NCBI GenBank assembly: GCA_046349315.1
Contig: JAXMCQ010000008.1
Coordinates: 62,001-126,000, forward strand
Direction: 5' to 3'
Length of the DNA: 64,000 bases
Source: JAEUMG01 sp046349315
GTDB lineage: Bacteria; Pseudomonadota; Alphaproteobacteria; Rhizobiales; Aestuariivirgaceae
In this document: piece after piece, positions 43,202-52,324 of the stretch
How the letters are laid out: each line of letters starts with the position of its first letter
Position numbering within the stretch: the first letter of the stretch is position 1
Position numbers and translations under genes: made by a program
The notes under the pieces: generated by a model
The model's database searches: none
What the model saw: the letters and a program-made list of their open reading frames with translations, nothing else
Told to the model about the DNA's origin: nothing

Positions 43202-44725
43202 ATGAACGGGACGGCTCCCAAGCTTGTCGTCGAACTCGACAGGATCGTGAAGGACTTTCCGGGCGTGCGAGCGCTCGATGATGTTTCCTTCTCGGTTGCG
43301 GCTGGCGAAGTGCACGCGCTGGTCGGCAAGAATGGCGCCGGCAAGTCGACCTTGATGCATGTTCTGACCGGGCTTTACGCGCCCGATTCCGGCACGATCC
43401 GTATTCGCGGCACGAATTACGACAAGCTCACCACGGCGCAGGCCAAGGCGGCCGGCATCGCAATCGTCTCGCAGCACGCGAAATACGTGCCCGGGCTTTC
43501 CATTGCCGAGAATATCTTTGCCGGCGCCCCTCCCGTCAAATTTGCAGGCTTCGTCGATTGGCCGCGCATGTATCGCGAAGCCAGCGAGCGCCTGCAGCGG
43601 TTCGGCATCGACGTCGGTGTCAAGCGGCAGATGGGTGAAACGAGCGTTGCCGAGCGGCAGATGATCGAGATCGCCCGCGCCCTGTTCGCCGACGCCAGCG
43701 TCGTCATTCTCGACGAACCGACAGCGCCACTGCCGAAGCATGATGTTGCCAGACTCTTCGGCTTCGTAAAACGCCTCAGGAGCCAGGGCGCGTCGTTCAT
43801 CTACATCTCGCATTATCTCGAAGAAATATTCGAGGTTGCCGACCGCGTGACTGTCATGCGCAATGGCCGGGTTACCGGCAGCGCGGCCATCGGCGATATC
43901 ACGCAGCCCGAGCTCATCCGTCTGATCAGTGGGGCCAATGTCGAGCGCTATCGACGCGGTGCGGCAGTGCCGGGCAAGCCTGTTCTAGAGCTTCGCCACT
44001 TGAACCGCCCGGGCCACTATAATGACATCGGCATCACTTTTCATGCTGGCGAGGTCATTGGGCTGACCGGGCTGGAAGGTAGTGGTCCAGGCTCGCTGGT
44101 GCGCGGGCTTTTCGGCCTGGAAGACATGGGGTCCGGCGAGGCCAGCATCGACGGCAAGCGCTACGTCGCGGATAGCCCGATTGCCGCGCTTCGGCAGCGC
44201 CTCGCCTATCTACCGCGCGATCGGCATGGCCTGGGCATTATCGGATCGCGATCGGTCAAGGACAACATCACGCTCTCGGTTCTGCGCAAGATCCAGAATG
44301 CGCTCGGGCTCATCGATACGGCGAAAGAGAGTGCGCTGGTCGATGGCTATATCAAGAGCCTCGGCATAAAGACTCCGTCTCCCGAAACGCATGTCGAGAA
44401 TCTGAGCGGCGGAAACCAACAGAAGGTCGTCGTTGCCAAGCTTGCAGCCACCGAGCCGCGCGTGCTTTTCCTCGATGAGCCGACGCAAGGCGTCGATGTG
44501 CAGGCGAAGGTCGAGATCCTGCGCATCGTCGATGAATTAAGCAAGCGCGGCGTCGCGGTCGGCGTCGTATCCGACGAACTCAGCGAACTCATGGACGTCT
44601 GCGATCGGATTATCGTCTTCTATCGCGGCCGCGTCGTGCGCGAGTTCCGGAAGGGGCACGACGAAATCACCACCGTCAAACTTCTCGCTGCCATCGAAGG
44701 CGAGACTGCGGAGATGCTGCAATGA
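43202..44725 (+). CDS. Sugar ABC transporter ATP-binding protein
   Basis: A 507-residue RbsA-type double ATPase from ATG 43202 (MNGTAPKLVVELDRIVKDFP), preceded by GGTGAAGAG. The first domain has LVGKNGAGKSTLMHVLTGL and ILDEPTAPLPKHD; the signature region of this half is unusual (VAERQMIEIARAL). The second has LTGLEGSGPGSLVRG and LSGGNQQKVVVAKLA, with FLDEPTQGVDVQA. It overlaps the permease gene as ATGA. Confidence 0.88.
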   Translation: MNGTAPKLVVELDRIVKDFPGVRALDDVSFSVAAGEVHALVGKNGAGKSTLMHVLTGLYAPDSGTIRIRGTNYDKLTTAQAKAAGIAIVSQHAKYVPGLSIAENIFAGAPPVKFAGFVDWPRMYREASERLQRFGIDVGVKRQMGETSVAERQMIEIARALFADASVVILDEPTAPLPKHDVARLFGFVKRLRSQGASFIYISHYLEEIFEVADRVTVMRNGRVTGSAAIGDITQPELIRLISGANVERYRRGAAVPGKPVLELRHLNRPGHYNDIGITFHAGEVIGLTGLEGSGPGSLVRGLFGLEDMGSGEASIDGKRYVADSPIAALRQRLAYLPRDRHGLGIIGSRSVKDNITLSVLRKIQNALGLIDTAKESALVDGYIKSLGIKTPSPETHVENLSGGNQQKVVVAKLAATEPRVLFLDEPTQGVDVQAKVEILRIVDELSKRGVAVGVVSDELSELMDVCDRIIVFYRGRVVREFRKGHDEITTVKLLAAIEGETAEMLQ

Positions 44726-45777
44726 AACGCGATTACGTACCAGTTCTGCTCGAGAACTTGATCTGGTTCATTCTGATCGCGGTGTTCTTGTTCTTCGCGC
44801 TGCAATCGAAATTCTTCCTGACTTCGGTCAACATTACCAATATTCTCTCGGCTGCGGCCGTGCTTGGGATCCTCGTTGTCGGGCAGACATTCGTCCTGAT
44901 TACCGGCAATTTCGATCTTTCGTCCGAATCTACACTTGGTCTCGCGGCCCTTTTCGGCATCTGGCTCATCGTCCCGGCAATGGCGCCTAATTGGGGCGGC
45001 GGCATTCTGCTCAATCCCTACTTGTCGATCTGCACTATCCTGCTGATGGGTGCACTCATCGGCTGGGTTATCGGGTTGCTCATCACCATCGGCAAGATGA
45101 ACAACTTCATCGTCACACTGGCCATGCTCCTCATCCTGCGCGGCACGATGCTCGCCTTCACCGCCGGCAATGCTACAAGTGGTCTCAACTTCCCGCCCGC
45201 GGACATCTTCTACTGGCTCGGACATGCCGCGGCGATTGATATTCCCGGCGTGATAAAGATACCGGTCGCGGTTGTGGCAACAGCCCTCGTCTTCGTAATC
45301 GGCCACGTCGTGCTCAACCACCGCCGCTTCGGCCGCGAGCTCTATGCGATCGGCGGCAACCGCGCGGCGGCCATCGCTTCAGGCATCGATGCGGATAAGC
45401 GGGTGCGCCAGGTCTATGTCATCAGCGGCATGCTCGCGGCCTTCGGCGGCTGGATGCTCGCCGGGCGCGTCGCCTCGATCCAGGTCAATCTCGGCGAAGG
45501 CTATATTTTCACCGTCATGGCCGCTGCGGTGATCGGCGGCGTCAGTCTCCAGGGCGGGCGCGGCACGATGATCGGCGCCCTCGGCGGCGTGCTGCTGCTC
45601 TCCACCATAGACCGCGGCCTCAATCTCATGAAAGTATCAGTCTTCTGGATAAAGGTCATACAGGGGCTTATCATCATGCTCGCGATGTTCATCGACGCGC
45701 AGCGGGTGCGCTACCGTGCCCGCTCAACCGGAGCGGCCCAGACCGAGGCTGCCGCAGCGGAGGCGAGCAAGAATTGA
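44722..45777 (+). CDS. Sugar ABC transporter permease
   Basis: A 351-residue RbsC-type permease with about nine membrane helices: LVVGQTFVLITGNFDLSSES, GWVIGLLITIGKMNNFIVTL and AAVIGGVSLQGGRGTMIGAL are characteristic. It ends 10 bases before the regulator gene, so importer and regulator are one transcription unit. Confidence 0.88.
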   Translation: MKRDYVPVLLENLIWFILIAVFLFFALQSKFFLTSVNITNILSAAAVLGILVVGQTFVLITGNFDLSSESTLGLAALFGIWLIVPAMAPNWGGGILLNPYLSICTILLMGALIGWVIGLLITIGKMNNFIVTLAMLLILRGTMLAFTAGNATSGLNFPPADIFYWLGHAAAIDIPGVIKIPVAVVATALVFVIGHVVLNHRRFGRELYAIGGNRAAAIASGIDADKRVRQVYVISGMLAAFGGWMLAGRVASIQVNLGEGYIFTVMAAAVIGGVSLQGGRGTMIGALGGVLLLSTIDRGLNLMKVSVFWIKVIQGLIIMLAMFIDAQRVRYRARSTGAAQTEAAAAEASKN

Positions 45778-45787
45778 GGAAGTGCCT

Positions 45788-46498
45788 ATGTCCTTCACTT
45801 TAGTCAGAAGGCGGAAAATTCACGAGGACGTGGCATCCCAGATCGAGGATGCCATCATCAACGGCCTCTATGCGGAGGGCGATCAATTGCCGCCGGAACG
45901 GGAATTGATGGAGCAGTTCGGTGTCGGCCGGCCGGCGGTGCGCGAAGCCCTGCTCCTGCTCGAACGTTCCGGCGTCGTCCAGCTCTCGGCCGGCGAGCGG
46001 GCGCGGGTCGTACATCCGACCATCGACGGGCTCGTCGATCAAATATCCGCATCCGCCCGCCATTTCCTCGCAACATCCACCGGCGAGCGCTCGCTCCAGG
46101 AAGCGCGACGCGTCATCGAATCGGCCACCGCGCGCAATGCCGCCGAGGTCGCGACGGCTGAGGAGATCAATCGACTGGAACAGGCGCTCGAAGCCAACCG
46201 CCAGTCGCTCTCTTCGCTTGATGAGTTCGAGTCGACGGATGTCGCCTTCCATCTGGCGATCGCGGAGATCGGCGGCAACCAGGTGTTCAGCGCCATGCAT
46301 CGCGCCATCGTCGGCTGGCTTGCGCTGCAGCGCCATGTATCCTTGCGTTCAGCGCCAGAGGCCTTGCCGAGCGCGCTCAAGCATCATGAGAACATTTATG
46401 AAGCCATCGCCGCGCGCGAGCCCGAGCGCGCCGGTCAGATGATGGACGCTCACATAAGGGACGTCGAGCGCTGGTACAAGCGGGGCTGCAAGGAATAG
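45788..46498 (+). CDS. FadR-subfamily GntR regulator
   Basis: A 236-residue regulator from ATG 45788 (GGAAGTGCCT precedes it). The winged helix-turn-helix lies in QLPPERELMEQFGVGRPAVR (about 36-55), then the FCD effector domain (ARRVIESATARNAAEVATAE, DVAFHLAIAEIGGNQVF, and a metal-binding HHENIYEAIAARE). It belongs to the importer operon and probably represses it and the catabolic genes until an acid intermediate binds. Confidence 0.85.
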   Translation: MSFTLVRRRKIHEDVASQIEDAIINGLYAEGDQLPPERELMEQFGVGRPAVREALLLLERSGVVQLSAGERARVVHPTIDGLVDQISASARHFLATSTGERSLQEARRVIESATARNAAEVATAEEINRLEQALEANRQSLSSLDEFESTDVAFHLAIAEIGGNQVFSAMHRAIVGWLALQRHVSLRSAPEALPSALKHHENIYEAIAAREPERAGQMMDAHIRDVERWYKRGCKE

Positions 46499-46513
46499 CA
46501 TGAAGGATATGAG

Positions 46514-47257
46514 ATGGGCGTTGCGCTGGTAACGGGGGCAAGCAGCGGTATCGGCAGGGCGATCGCGCTTGCCTTGGCGCGGGGCGGCGATGCGATTGCC
46601 GTTCATTACGGCACGCAGCCTGGCAAGGCCGAAGACGTGAAGAACCAGATCAATGCGGCAGGCGGCAAGGCGATAGTGGTCGGCGCCGATGTCGGTTCCG
46701 AGCGCGAGATCGTCGCGATGTTTGAGGCAGTTGATCGCGAGTTGGGAACGATCACCTCGCTCGTCAACAATGCCGGCACCATTCTCGCCCGCCAGCCGAT
46801 TGCCGAGGTCGATACCGCAACCGTCGAGCGCATTCTTGCAGTCAATCTCGGCAGCGTCCTCTATTGCTGCCGCGAGGCGGTCAAGCGCATGTCAACGGCA
46901 CGCGGCGGCAAGGGCGGTGCCATCCTCAATATCTCGTCGATGGCGGCCGTACTCGGCGGACTTCCCAATGAGGTGCCCTATGCGGCCACTAAAGGTGGCG
47001 TCGATTCACTCACCATCGGGCTTGCGCGTGAAGTCGCTGCTGAAGGTGTACGCGTCAACTGCATCCGTCCGGGCGTCATCGAAACGCCGATCCATGCAAC
47101 CTTCCACGGCGCAACATTCGCGCAGGACTACGCGCCGAACCTGCCGATGAAGCGGCCGGGAACTTCGGAAGAAGTCGCGGAAGCGGCGGTTTTCCTGTTA
47201 TCGCAGGCCGCCTCCTACATCACCGGCGCGATCCTCAATGTGTCCGGCGGGCGCTAG
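46514..47257 (+). CDS. Short-chain dehydrogenase/reductase
   Basis: A 247-residue SDR: TGASSGIGRA, NNAGTILAR, serine in NISSMAAVL and YAATK. It lies 15 bases after the regulator gene and is the last member of the operon. In the apiose context it may oxidise a related branched or linear sugar; the exact substrate is unknown. Confidence 0.82.
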   Translation: MGVALVTGASSGIGRAIALALARGGDAIAVHYGTQPGKAEDVKNQINAAGGKAIVVGADVGSEREIVAMFEAVDRELGTITSLVNNAGTILARQPIAEVDTATVERILAVNLGSVLYCCREAVKRMSTARGGKGGAILNISSMAAVLGGLPNEVPYAATKGGVDSLTIGLAREVAAEGVRVNCIRPGVIETPIHATFHGATFAQDYAPNLPMKRPGTSEEVAEAAVFLLSQAASYITGAILNVSGGR

Positions 47258-47278
47258 AGAAAGCCTGTTCAGAATTAC

Positions 47279-47390
47279 CCTCGTCCTGAGGCGCATCGCG
47301 AAGCGATGCCTCGAAGGACGCGAGACCGCGGGATCGGTTCGGTTGCTCATGGTTCGAGGCTTCGCCTTCGGCGAAGCACCTCACCATGAG
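47279..47390. repeat. Two intergenic hairpin repeats of the CTCATGGT type
   Basis: 47279-47320 carries CCTCGTCCTGAGGCGCATCG with its complement. 47346-47390 is a long near-perfect hairpin from CTCATGGTTCGAGGCTTCGC to CCTCACCATGAG. These resemble dispersed palindromic repeats common between genes in Bradyrhizobium-like and other rhizobial genomes. Lying between two convergent genes, they may also stop transcription from both sides. Confidence 0.7.
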
Positions 47391-47399
47391 GTGAATGGA

Positions 47400-48623
47400 C
47401 TATTGGATTCCTTCCTTGAGACGAACGAAGTAATCATCCTTGCCCACCTGGCCGCCCTTCATCGCGAGTTCGAGGCCATCAAATTCGACGCTCGCCGAAT
47501 GCGCCGTGCACACTGGCGATCCCGGCGTATCGAGCAAGGGATAGCGCGTCGTCAAAGCGTGGATATTGAGCTCGCTCAAGGCATGGCTCGAGGTGTCGCC
47601 GCCGGCGATCACAAGGCGTTTCAATCCAAATTCACTAACAAGCGTCTTGGCCAGGCGCCCCAATTCGCGAGACAGCATAACGCGCCCTTGAGGAAGCGCG
47701 TTCAACGCCTCGCCGCGATCGGTCGCCGGCCCAGACGCGGTGTAGATCAGCGGACTACCACCCCGTGCAAGTATGGCTCGTGCGTCATTCAAGATGGTTT
47801 CGCCTCGCCCGCACGCCAATTCGAGCGGGTCGGCCGCCAATGCCTCGAAGCCATTGGCCGCAGCGAAGGCGATCTGCTTCTCAGTCGTTGGCGAGACGCT
47901 GCCCGAAACGACCAGAAGCCGATCAACGGGTGCGATCGGTTGAAACGAAGCCGAACTGGGCATTCCCAATGCCGCCATGAGGGCATATTCGACGCCGGAA
48001 GAGCCGACCACAAAGGGCAGGTTTTCCGGCGGCAGACTGATGAGCGCGAGGCCGGCCGCCTTCTGCGTCGTCAGGTCATGCACATCGAGAATGTCGGCAG
48101 GTACATTCGCCTGGCGGGCGAGATGGATCAATAGATCGCTCTCGTCCATCGGCGTCACGGGATGCACGCTCATCACCGGATGGCGATCGATGCGATAGAC
48201 TGTCCCGCGAAAATCCGCAAAGAGGTGGCCTGCAAATGTATAGCGCTTGAGCTGCGGCGCGCCGACGCACAAGGTCGCACGCTTCTGCCCGAACACGCGC
48301 AGGCCAATTTCGGTCGCGTGCCCGATGCTCCCGACCGCCGGACTCGAGTCGAAAGTCGAGCAGACCTTGTAGTGACAAAAGCACGCCTCGAGGCTCTTGA
48401 GCCATGCGAAGGCCTGCGGAAGATGCTCGTCCATCCATTGCGGCGTCTGGCTGCGGCTCGTCGTGGCAAGGCCGACGGCCTCGTAATCGGCGAAGGGTGC
48501 AAATTCCGCCGCGCTGGGAATGCGCGTGAACAGCACCGTGCTCACATCATGCGAGGCCAGTGCCTCCATGACATCAGTCGACCCGGTGAAGTCGTCGCCA
48601 CAGTAAGAGACGAGCCGCGTCAT
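47400..48623 (-). CDS. oiaK: Four-carbon acid sugar kinase family protein (OiaK-like)
   Basis: A 407-residue protein of the DUF1537 family. The N-terminal substrate domain begins VSYCGDDFTGSTDVMEAL (ASN/ASP-rich DDxTG motif), and the C-terminal nucleotide domain has VVGSSGVEYAL and VIAGGDTSSHALS. It adds phosphate to an acid sugar using ATP. Placed directly after a RuBisCO-like protein and an ApnO-like gene (ATGA overlap at 48620-48623), it most likely phosphorylates 3-oxo-isoapionate. Confidence 0.8.
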   Translation of the reverse strand: MTRLVSYCGDDFTGSTDVMEALASHDVSTVLFTRIPSAAEFAPFADYEAVGLATTSRSQTPQWMDEHLPQAFAWLKSLEACFCHYKVCSTFDSSPAVGSIGHATEIGLRVFGQKRATLCVGAPQLKRYTFAGHLFADFRGTVYRIDRHPVMSVHPVTPMDESDLLIHLARQANVPADILDVHDLTTQKAAGLALISLPPENLPFVVGSSGVEYALMAALGMPSSASFQPIAPVDRLLVVSGSVSPTTEKQIAFAAANGFEALAADPLELACGRGETILNDARAILARGGSPLIYTASGPATDRGEALNALPQGRVMLSRELGRLAKTLVSEFGLKRLVIAGGDTSSHALSELNIHALTTRYPLLDTPGSPVCTAHSASVEFDGLELAMKGGQVGKDDYFVRLKEGIQ

Positions 48624-49891
48624 TCGCCGCCGTTGCCCCCGCCGAATTTGGCAATCGACTGCGCGAGTTCGGGATGCTCCTTTGCGTAATCAGCAAGCGA
48701 AATGCCCTGTACCGCCGCCTCCCAGGCCTGGCGCACGGCCCGGACCCCCGCCGCCGCACCGCCCGGATGCGAGACGATGCCGCCGCCGCAAAGATAGAGA
48801 AGATCGATCGTGCGCCCGGTGCGTTCATAGGTATCGGGCGCCTGGCCGCCCCACTGCCCCGATCCCGCCACCGGCAAAGGGCAGTCGCGCGGAGAAAACA
48901 TTGGCGTGCGCAGGGCCTTGAAGGAAGCGACAAAGCTTTCGTCGGGCTCCCAATACTTGATCCGGATACCGTTGATCTGGAACTGATCGACGCCAAGCAA
49001 CCGCCAGAACTGCTGGTAGACCTTGAAATCCATGCCGAGGCCCGGATGCCGCGTCAGTATATCCCAGCCGTTGCGATGAGCATGGAGCACGAGGCCGGAG
49101 CGCTTGCGCAGGAAAGCCATGGCGCCAAAGCCGATCGAATTAATGTTGATCACCGCGCAGTTGCCGCCATGCTGCAGCACCAGGTCATGATTGCGCATCA
49201 TCTCGTCGGGATCGGTCGCCGAGATGCCCCAGGCATACATGACCTTTTTGCCTGTACGCTGCTCGCGATCGAGGATCAGCGGCATGATCGCCTTGAGCCG
49301 CGCATCCAATGGCGAATAGGCTGGCGACATGAGTTTCTCGTCGTCCTTGACGAAATCGACATCCGCCTCGATCACCTCCTTGACGAGCGCCGCCGTTTCC
49401 GGCGGGCGAAGGCCCAAGGCGGGCTTGATGATGGTGCCGATGATCGGGCGCCCGTGAACACCGGTCAGGCGGCGCGATCCCTCGATGCCGAATTGCGGCC
49501 CGGGCCAGACTTGGGCGAATTGCTCGGGAAGCTTCATGTCGATGACGCGAATGCCGGTAAATCCCTTGATCGCATAGACGCCGCCAATGGCAATGGTCAT
49601 AAGGGCGACGAGATCGGTGCCGATCGCTTCGAAGGGAAAGGCGATATCCGCCTCGGCGCGGTTGAACGGCCCAACTTCCTCGGAGGGAAAAGACGGCGTG
49701 CGGACCGGCGGCAGTTTGCGCATGGCAACGACGCGCGCGGCGACGCGGTTCTTCAATTCCTCGGTTTCGCCCGGCACGGGCACGAAAGTTCCGGTCGACT
49801 GATCGCTCGCGATCTTCTGTGCCAGCCTCTCGGGGTCGCCCGGCGTCTCGATGAGATAAGTCAGCGTGATGAAAGACTGGGCGTTTGCCAT
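48620..49891 (-). CDS. oiaX: RuBisCO-like protein, 3-oxo-isoapionate-4-phosphate decarboxylase-like
   Basis: A 423-residue member of the RuBisCO large-subunit superfamily, shorter than true RuBisCO and not a carbon-fixing form. It keeps a lysine in GTIIKPALG (K156), the carbamylation site and metal ligands in DFVKDDEKLMS (K182, D184, E185) and the HAHRNGWD loop. In characterised apiose pathways, such proteins decarboxylate or hydrolyse 3-oxo-isoapionate 4-phosphate. The choice between decarboxylase (OiaX) and transcarboxylase/hydrolase (OiaT) cannot be made with certainty from sequence alone. The neighbouring kinase and ApnO-like gene support the pathway. Confidence 0.82.
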   Translation of the reverse strand: MANAQSFITLTYLIETPGDPERLAQKIASDQSTGTFVPVPGETEELKNRVAARVVAMRKLPPVRTPSFPSEEVGPFNRAEADIAFPFEAIGTDLVALMTIAIGGVYAIKGFTGIRVIDMKLPEQFAQVWPGPQFGIEGSRRLTGVHGRPIIGTIIKPALGLRPPETAALVKEVIEADVDFVKDDEKLMSPAYSPLDARLKAIMPLILDREQRTGKKVMYAWGISATDPDEMMRNHDLVLQHGGNCAVININSIGFGAMAFLRKRSGLVLHAHRNGWDILTRHPGLGMDFKVYQQFWRLLGVDQFQINGIRIKYWEPDESFVASFKALRTPMFSPRDCPLPVAGSGQWGGQAPDTYERTGRTIDLLYLCGGGIVSHPGGAAAGVRAVRQAWEAAVQGISLADYAKEHPELAQSIAKFGGGNGGE

Positions 49892-49915
49892 GTCACGAAG
49901 AGACGGCCTATCGCC

Positions 49916-50743
49916 TCAGGTGATGCGCTTGATGCTTGCAGCGATCTCATCGGCATCAAACACCCGCTTCCAGTCGTCGCGCATCAGGACGGGTTTCCCG
50001 AACTGGATCGCCTTGTTGCAGGCATCCGAAAACACGCCCGGCTGCTCCTTGAAGATCACCGCGCCCAGAATGTTCATGTGGCCGAGGAGAAAGTCACGTG
50101 CTGCCTCCTGCGGCACTCCCTTCTTGACGACCTCGTCCATGGCCTCGCGCATCACATCGAGCAGGGAGGCGACAACCGTCTCCGCCAAGCCCGGCTCAAG
50201 CAATGCAAGCTGATCGACGGTGAGGCGATGGCTGCGCATCACCGGCGCCCAGATGGTCTTGGCCACATCCTCGCCGCGACGATAATCGCTTTCCGGTCCC
50301 TGCATCAGGCAGCAGACGATCGCCTGCTTGGCGGCGATGCCGCCGAAGCGGTCGAGCTTCGCCTTCATCTCAGTTTCATCGTTGAATATCGGCGGATGGC
50401 AAGGATGGGTGACGAAATAGGTGATGTCGTCGCGCTCCGGCAAATGGCCGGCATAGGGCGCGGCGGCATCGAGGATGACGACCATCGTACCAGGTTTGAG
50501 CTTGTCGACGATGCCCTGGCTCACCTTGCCGATTGCCGTGTCGGGAACGGCAAGAACGACGATTTCAGCGCCTGCCAAGGCCTTGTCGGCGTCAACCGGT
50601 TCCCAGCCGAGTTCGTCCTTCAGGCGCTTTTTGCCGGCGTCGCTCACTTCGACAGGCGCCACGGAATAGCTTGAGTTCTTGAGGTTCGCCCCCAGCCTCA
50701 TGCCCATTTTTCCGCCGGCGCCGAACAACGCGATCTTGGTCAT
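49916..50743 (-). CDS. apnO: D-apionate oxidoisomerase-like NAD-dependent enzyme
   Basis: A 275-residue enzyme from ATG 50743 (MTKIALFGAGGKMGMRLGAN) behind GGAGGTGAGCAAG. The N-terminal Rossmann domain carries GAGGKMG; the C-terminal all-helical domain (VVASLLDVMREAMDEVVKKG, DFLLGHMNILGAVIFKEQ) is of the phosphogluconate-dehydrogenase-C type described for ApnO. ApnO oxidises D-apionate and moves its hydroxymethyl group to give 3-oxo-isoapionate. It is first in the three-gene minus-strand set with the RuBisCO-like protein and kinase. Confidence 0.82.
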   Translation of the reverse strand: MTKIALFGAGGKMGMRLGANLKNSSYSVAPVEVSDAGKKRLKDELGWEPVDADKALAGAEIVVLAVPDTAIGKVSQGIVDKLKPGTMVVILDAAAPYAGHLPERDDITYFVTHPCHPPIFNDETEMKAKLDRFGGIAAKQAIVCCLMQGPESDYRRGEDVAKTIWAPVMRSHRLTVDQLALLEPGLAETVVASLLDVMREAMDEVVKKGVPQEAARDFLLGHMNILGAVIFKEQPGVFSDACNKAIQFGKPVLMRDDWKRVFDADEIAASIKRIT

Positions 50744-50846
50744 CTTGCTCACCTCCGCGGCCACACGTCCCATAACTGGTATGAGGCGTCAACCAGTGGG
50801 AGACGAGCAGTGCGGTGCGGCGCTCAGACCGCCAATTTCCGGTTTT

Positions 50847-51050
50847 CTATTTTACCGCGCGCGATCTCTCCCTCCATTCGTCGAGCTCGGTCATGACCGT
50901 ATCGACCGAGATCAGCAGTTCCTCGCAACCGCGGCGCAGGGGCGAGGCGTGAAGTTCTCCCTCCTCGCACACCTGCGCGAAGACGCGCGCCTGATCGAGT
51001 ATCTGCCTGAACAATAGACGATCCGTTCGGCTCATCGGTCGCCGACGCAT
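50847..51050 (-). CDS. Small hypothetical helical protein
   Basis: 67 residues with an ATG at 51050 behind GGGAG at good spacing. The sequence (LFRQILDQARVFAQVCEEGE, LLISVDTVMTELDEWRER) is mostly amphipathic helix. No family recognised. Confidence 0.5.
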   Translation of the reverse strand: MRRRPMSRTDRLLFRQILDQARVFAQVCEEGELHASPLRRGCEELLISVDTVMTELDEWRERSRAVK

Positions 51051-51399
51051 GCGTTCTCCCCCTCATCCCATGCGAAAGCCTTCGCATGCGCGCGTCCCCC
51101 GCATGCTGATGGCCCAGCCTCGTGCCCCAAGTGATTCGATGAATGCAATTATGAAAACATGAAGACGGGCGGCACGAAAGACTCGGAAAAACTTTTGCTC
51201 CGACCGTGACTCAATCGCCACGATCTTTCGTCGACAAAAGAGCCGGACTGCATTTTTGCAGCCCGGCCAAGTTGGTGGGAGTCACTCCCACTCTCGAAGC
51301 CTGGTACTGACCCGAGAGCCGATCGGCGAGCAACGAAGCCGACCATGCTCAGGAAATCCGAATGCAGATGATCGCGCTGTGCTTTTTCGCACAACGCCA
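51051..51399. other. Gene-free stretch
   Basis: About 350 bases between the small gene and the hydrolase end. I see no convincing gene, repeat or hairpin. Confidence 0.4.
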
Positions 51400-52224
51400 C
51401 TATTTTTCTGCCAAAAACCGGTCCAGGCGCGCGTTGAATTGCGGCGCTCGATCCCAAAACATCATGTGTTTTCCGAAGAATTCGCATTGTGCAGGGACGG
51501 CGTGCGCCGCAATCCAGTTCGTTACGACCGCATGCCATTCCTCGCGGCAGAGGATCAGGACCGGCCGATCGCTGCATAACCTCACGAGTTCAGCTTCGTA
51601 ATCAGAATAAATCGCCGCCTCATTGATCAGGGCCGCGATGGCGTCCGGCGTCTCATTCATAATCCCTTGCAGCCAGCTCAGATCGCGTTCATCCGTCGAT
51701 TCCAGGCACCATTCCGCGAGACCCCGATTGACGGTAGCGCGAGTCTCAAGCGTACGCAGGACAGAATTGCCCTCGATATGCTGCTTCGGCGATTCCCAGA
51801 CCCAGTCCTTGGCCGGATCGGCTCCGAGTCCGCGCGGCGCACCGTCAATGACGACTGCTGCGCGAATTCTGCCTAAACCGAATGCCCGCACATAAGCGAG
51901 CAGATCCAGGACGCCATAGGACCAGCCGGCCAATATCACCTCATTGAAGCCCAGAGCCCCGATGAGGCGACCGAGATCGCGGCCGCGCTGTGCATAGTAA
52001 TGTCCGTCCAGCGGCTTGCTCGACCGACCCTGGCCGCGCGGATCGTAGGAGACGGCGGTAAACACGTCGGACTGTGCGAAGTGATCAAGCTGGCGCTCGA
52101 ACACCGCGCTGCTCATCGCCCAGCCCGGAATGAAGATCAGCGCGCGCGGTCCACTGCCTGCAAACTCGCAGTGGAGGGTCAATCCGGAATCGAGTGCAAC
52201 CTGTTTCGTGCGACGTCCCGACAC
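51400..52224 (-). CDS. Alpha/beta hydrolase
   Basis: A 274-residue hydrolase of the serine alpha/beta type: IFIPGWAMSSAVFERQ (oxyanion strand), YDPRGQGRSSKP, nucleophile GWSYG, acid near VLILCREEW and histidine in GKHMMFWDR. It is similar in style to small esterases and non-haem peroxidase-type hydrolases. No operon partner. Substrate unknown. Confidence 0.75.
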   Translation of the reverse strand: MSGRRTKQVALDSGLTLHCEFAGSGPRALIFIPGWAMSSAVFERQLDHFAQSDVFTAVSYDPRGQGRSSKPLDGHYYAQRGRDLGRLIGALGFNEVILAGWSYGVLDLLAYVRAFGLGRIRAAVVIDGAPRGLGADPAKDWVWESPKQHIEGNSVLRTLETRATVNRGLAEWCLESTDERDLSWLQGIMNETPDAIAALINEAAIYSDYEAELVRLCSDRPVLILCREEWHAVVTNWIAAHAVPAQCEFFGKHMMFWDRAPQFNARLDRFLAEK

Positions 52225-52324
52225 GCTTATCCCCCGAATTCGACGTTTGGTTACAACTGCTTAATGCGGAACATGCCCGTCTCGGTTGCGTTTGTCATGC
52301 AACGACAATTCGAGGAGTTTTGGA

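Noticed and set aside
48674..50674. 666-codon plus-strand frame opposite the RuBisCO-like and ApnO-like genes
   Set aside because: It is antisense to two genes with clear family motifs; long antisense frames are expected in GC-rich DNA and the translation looks like no protein family.
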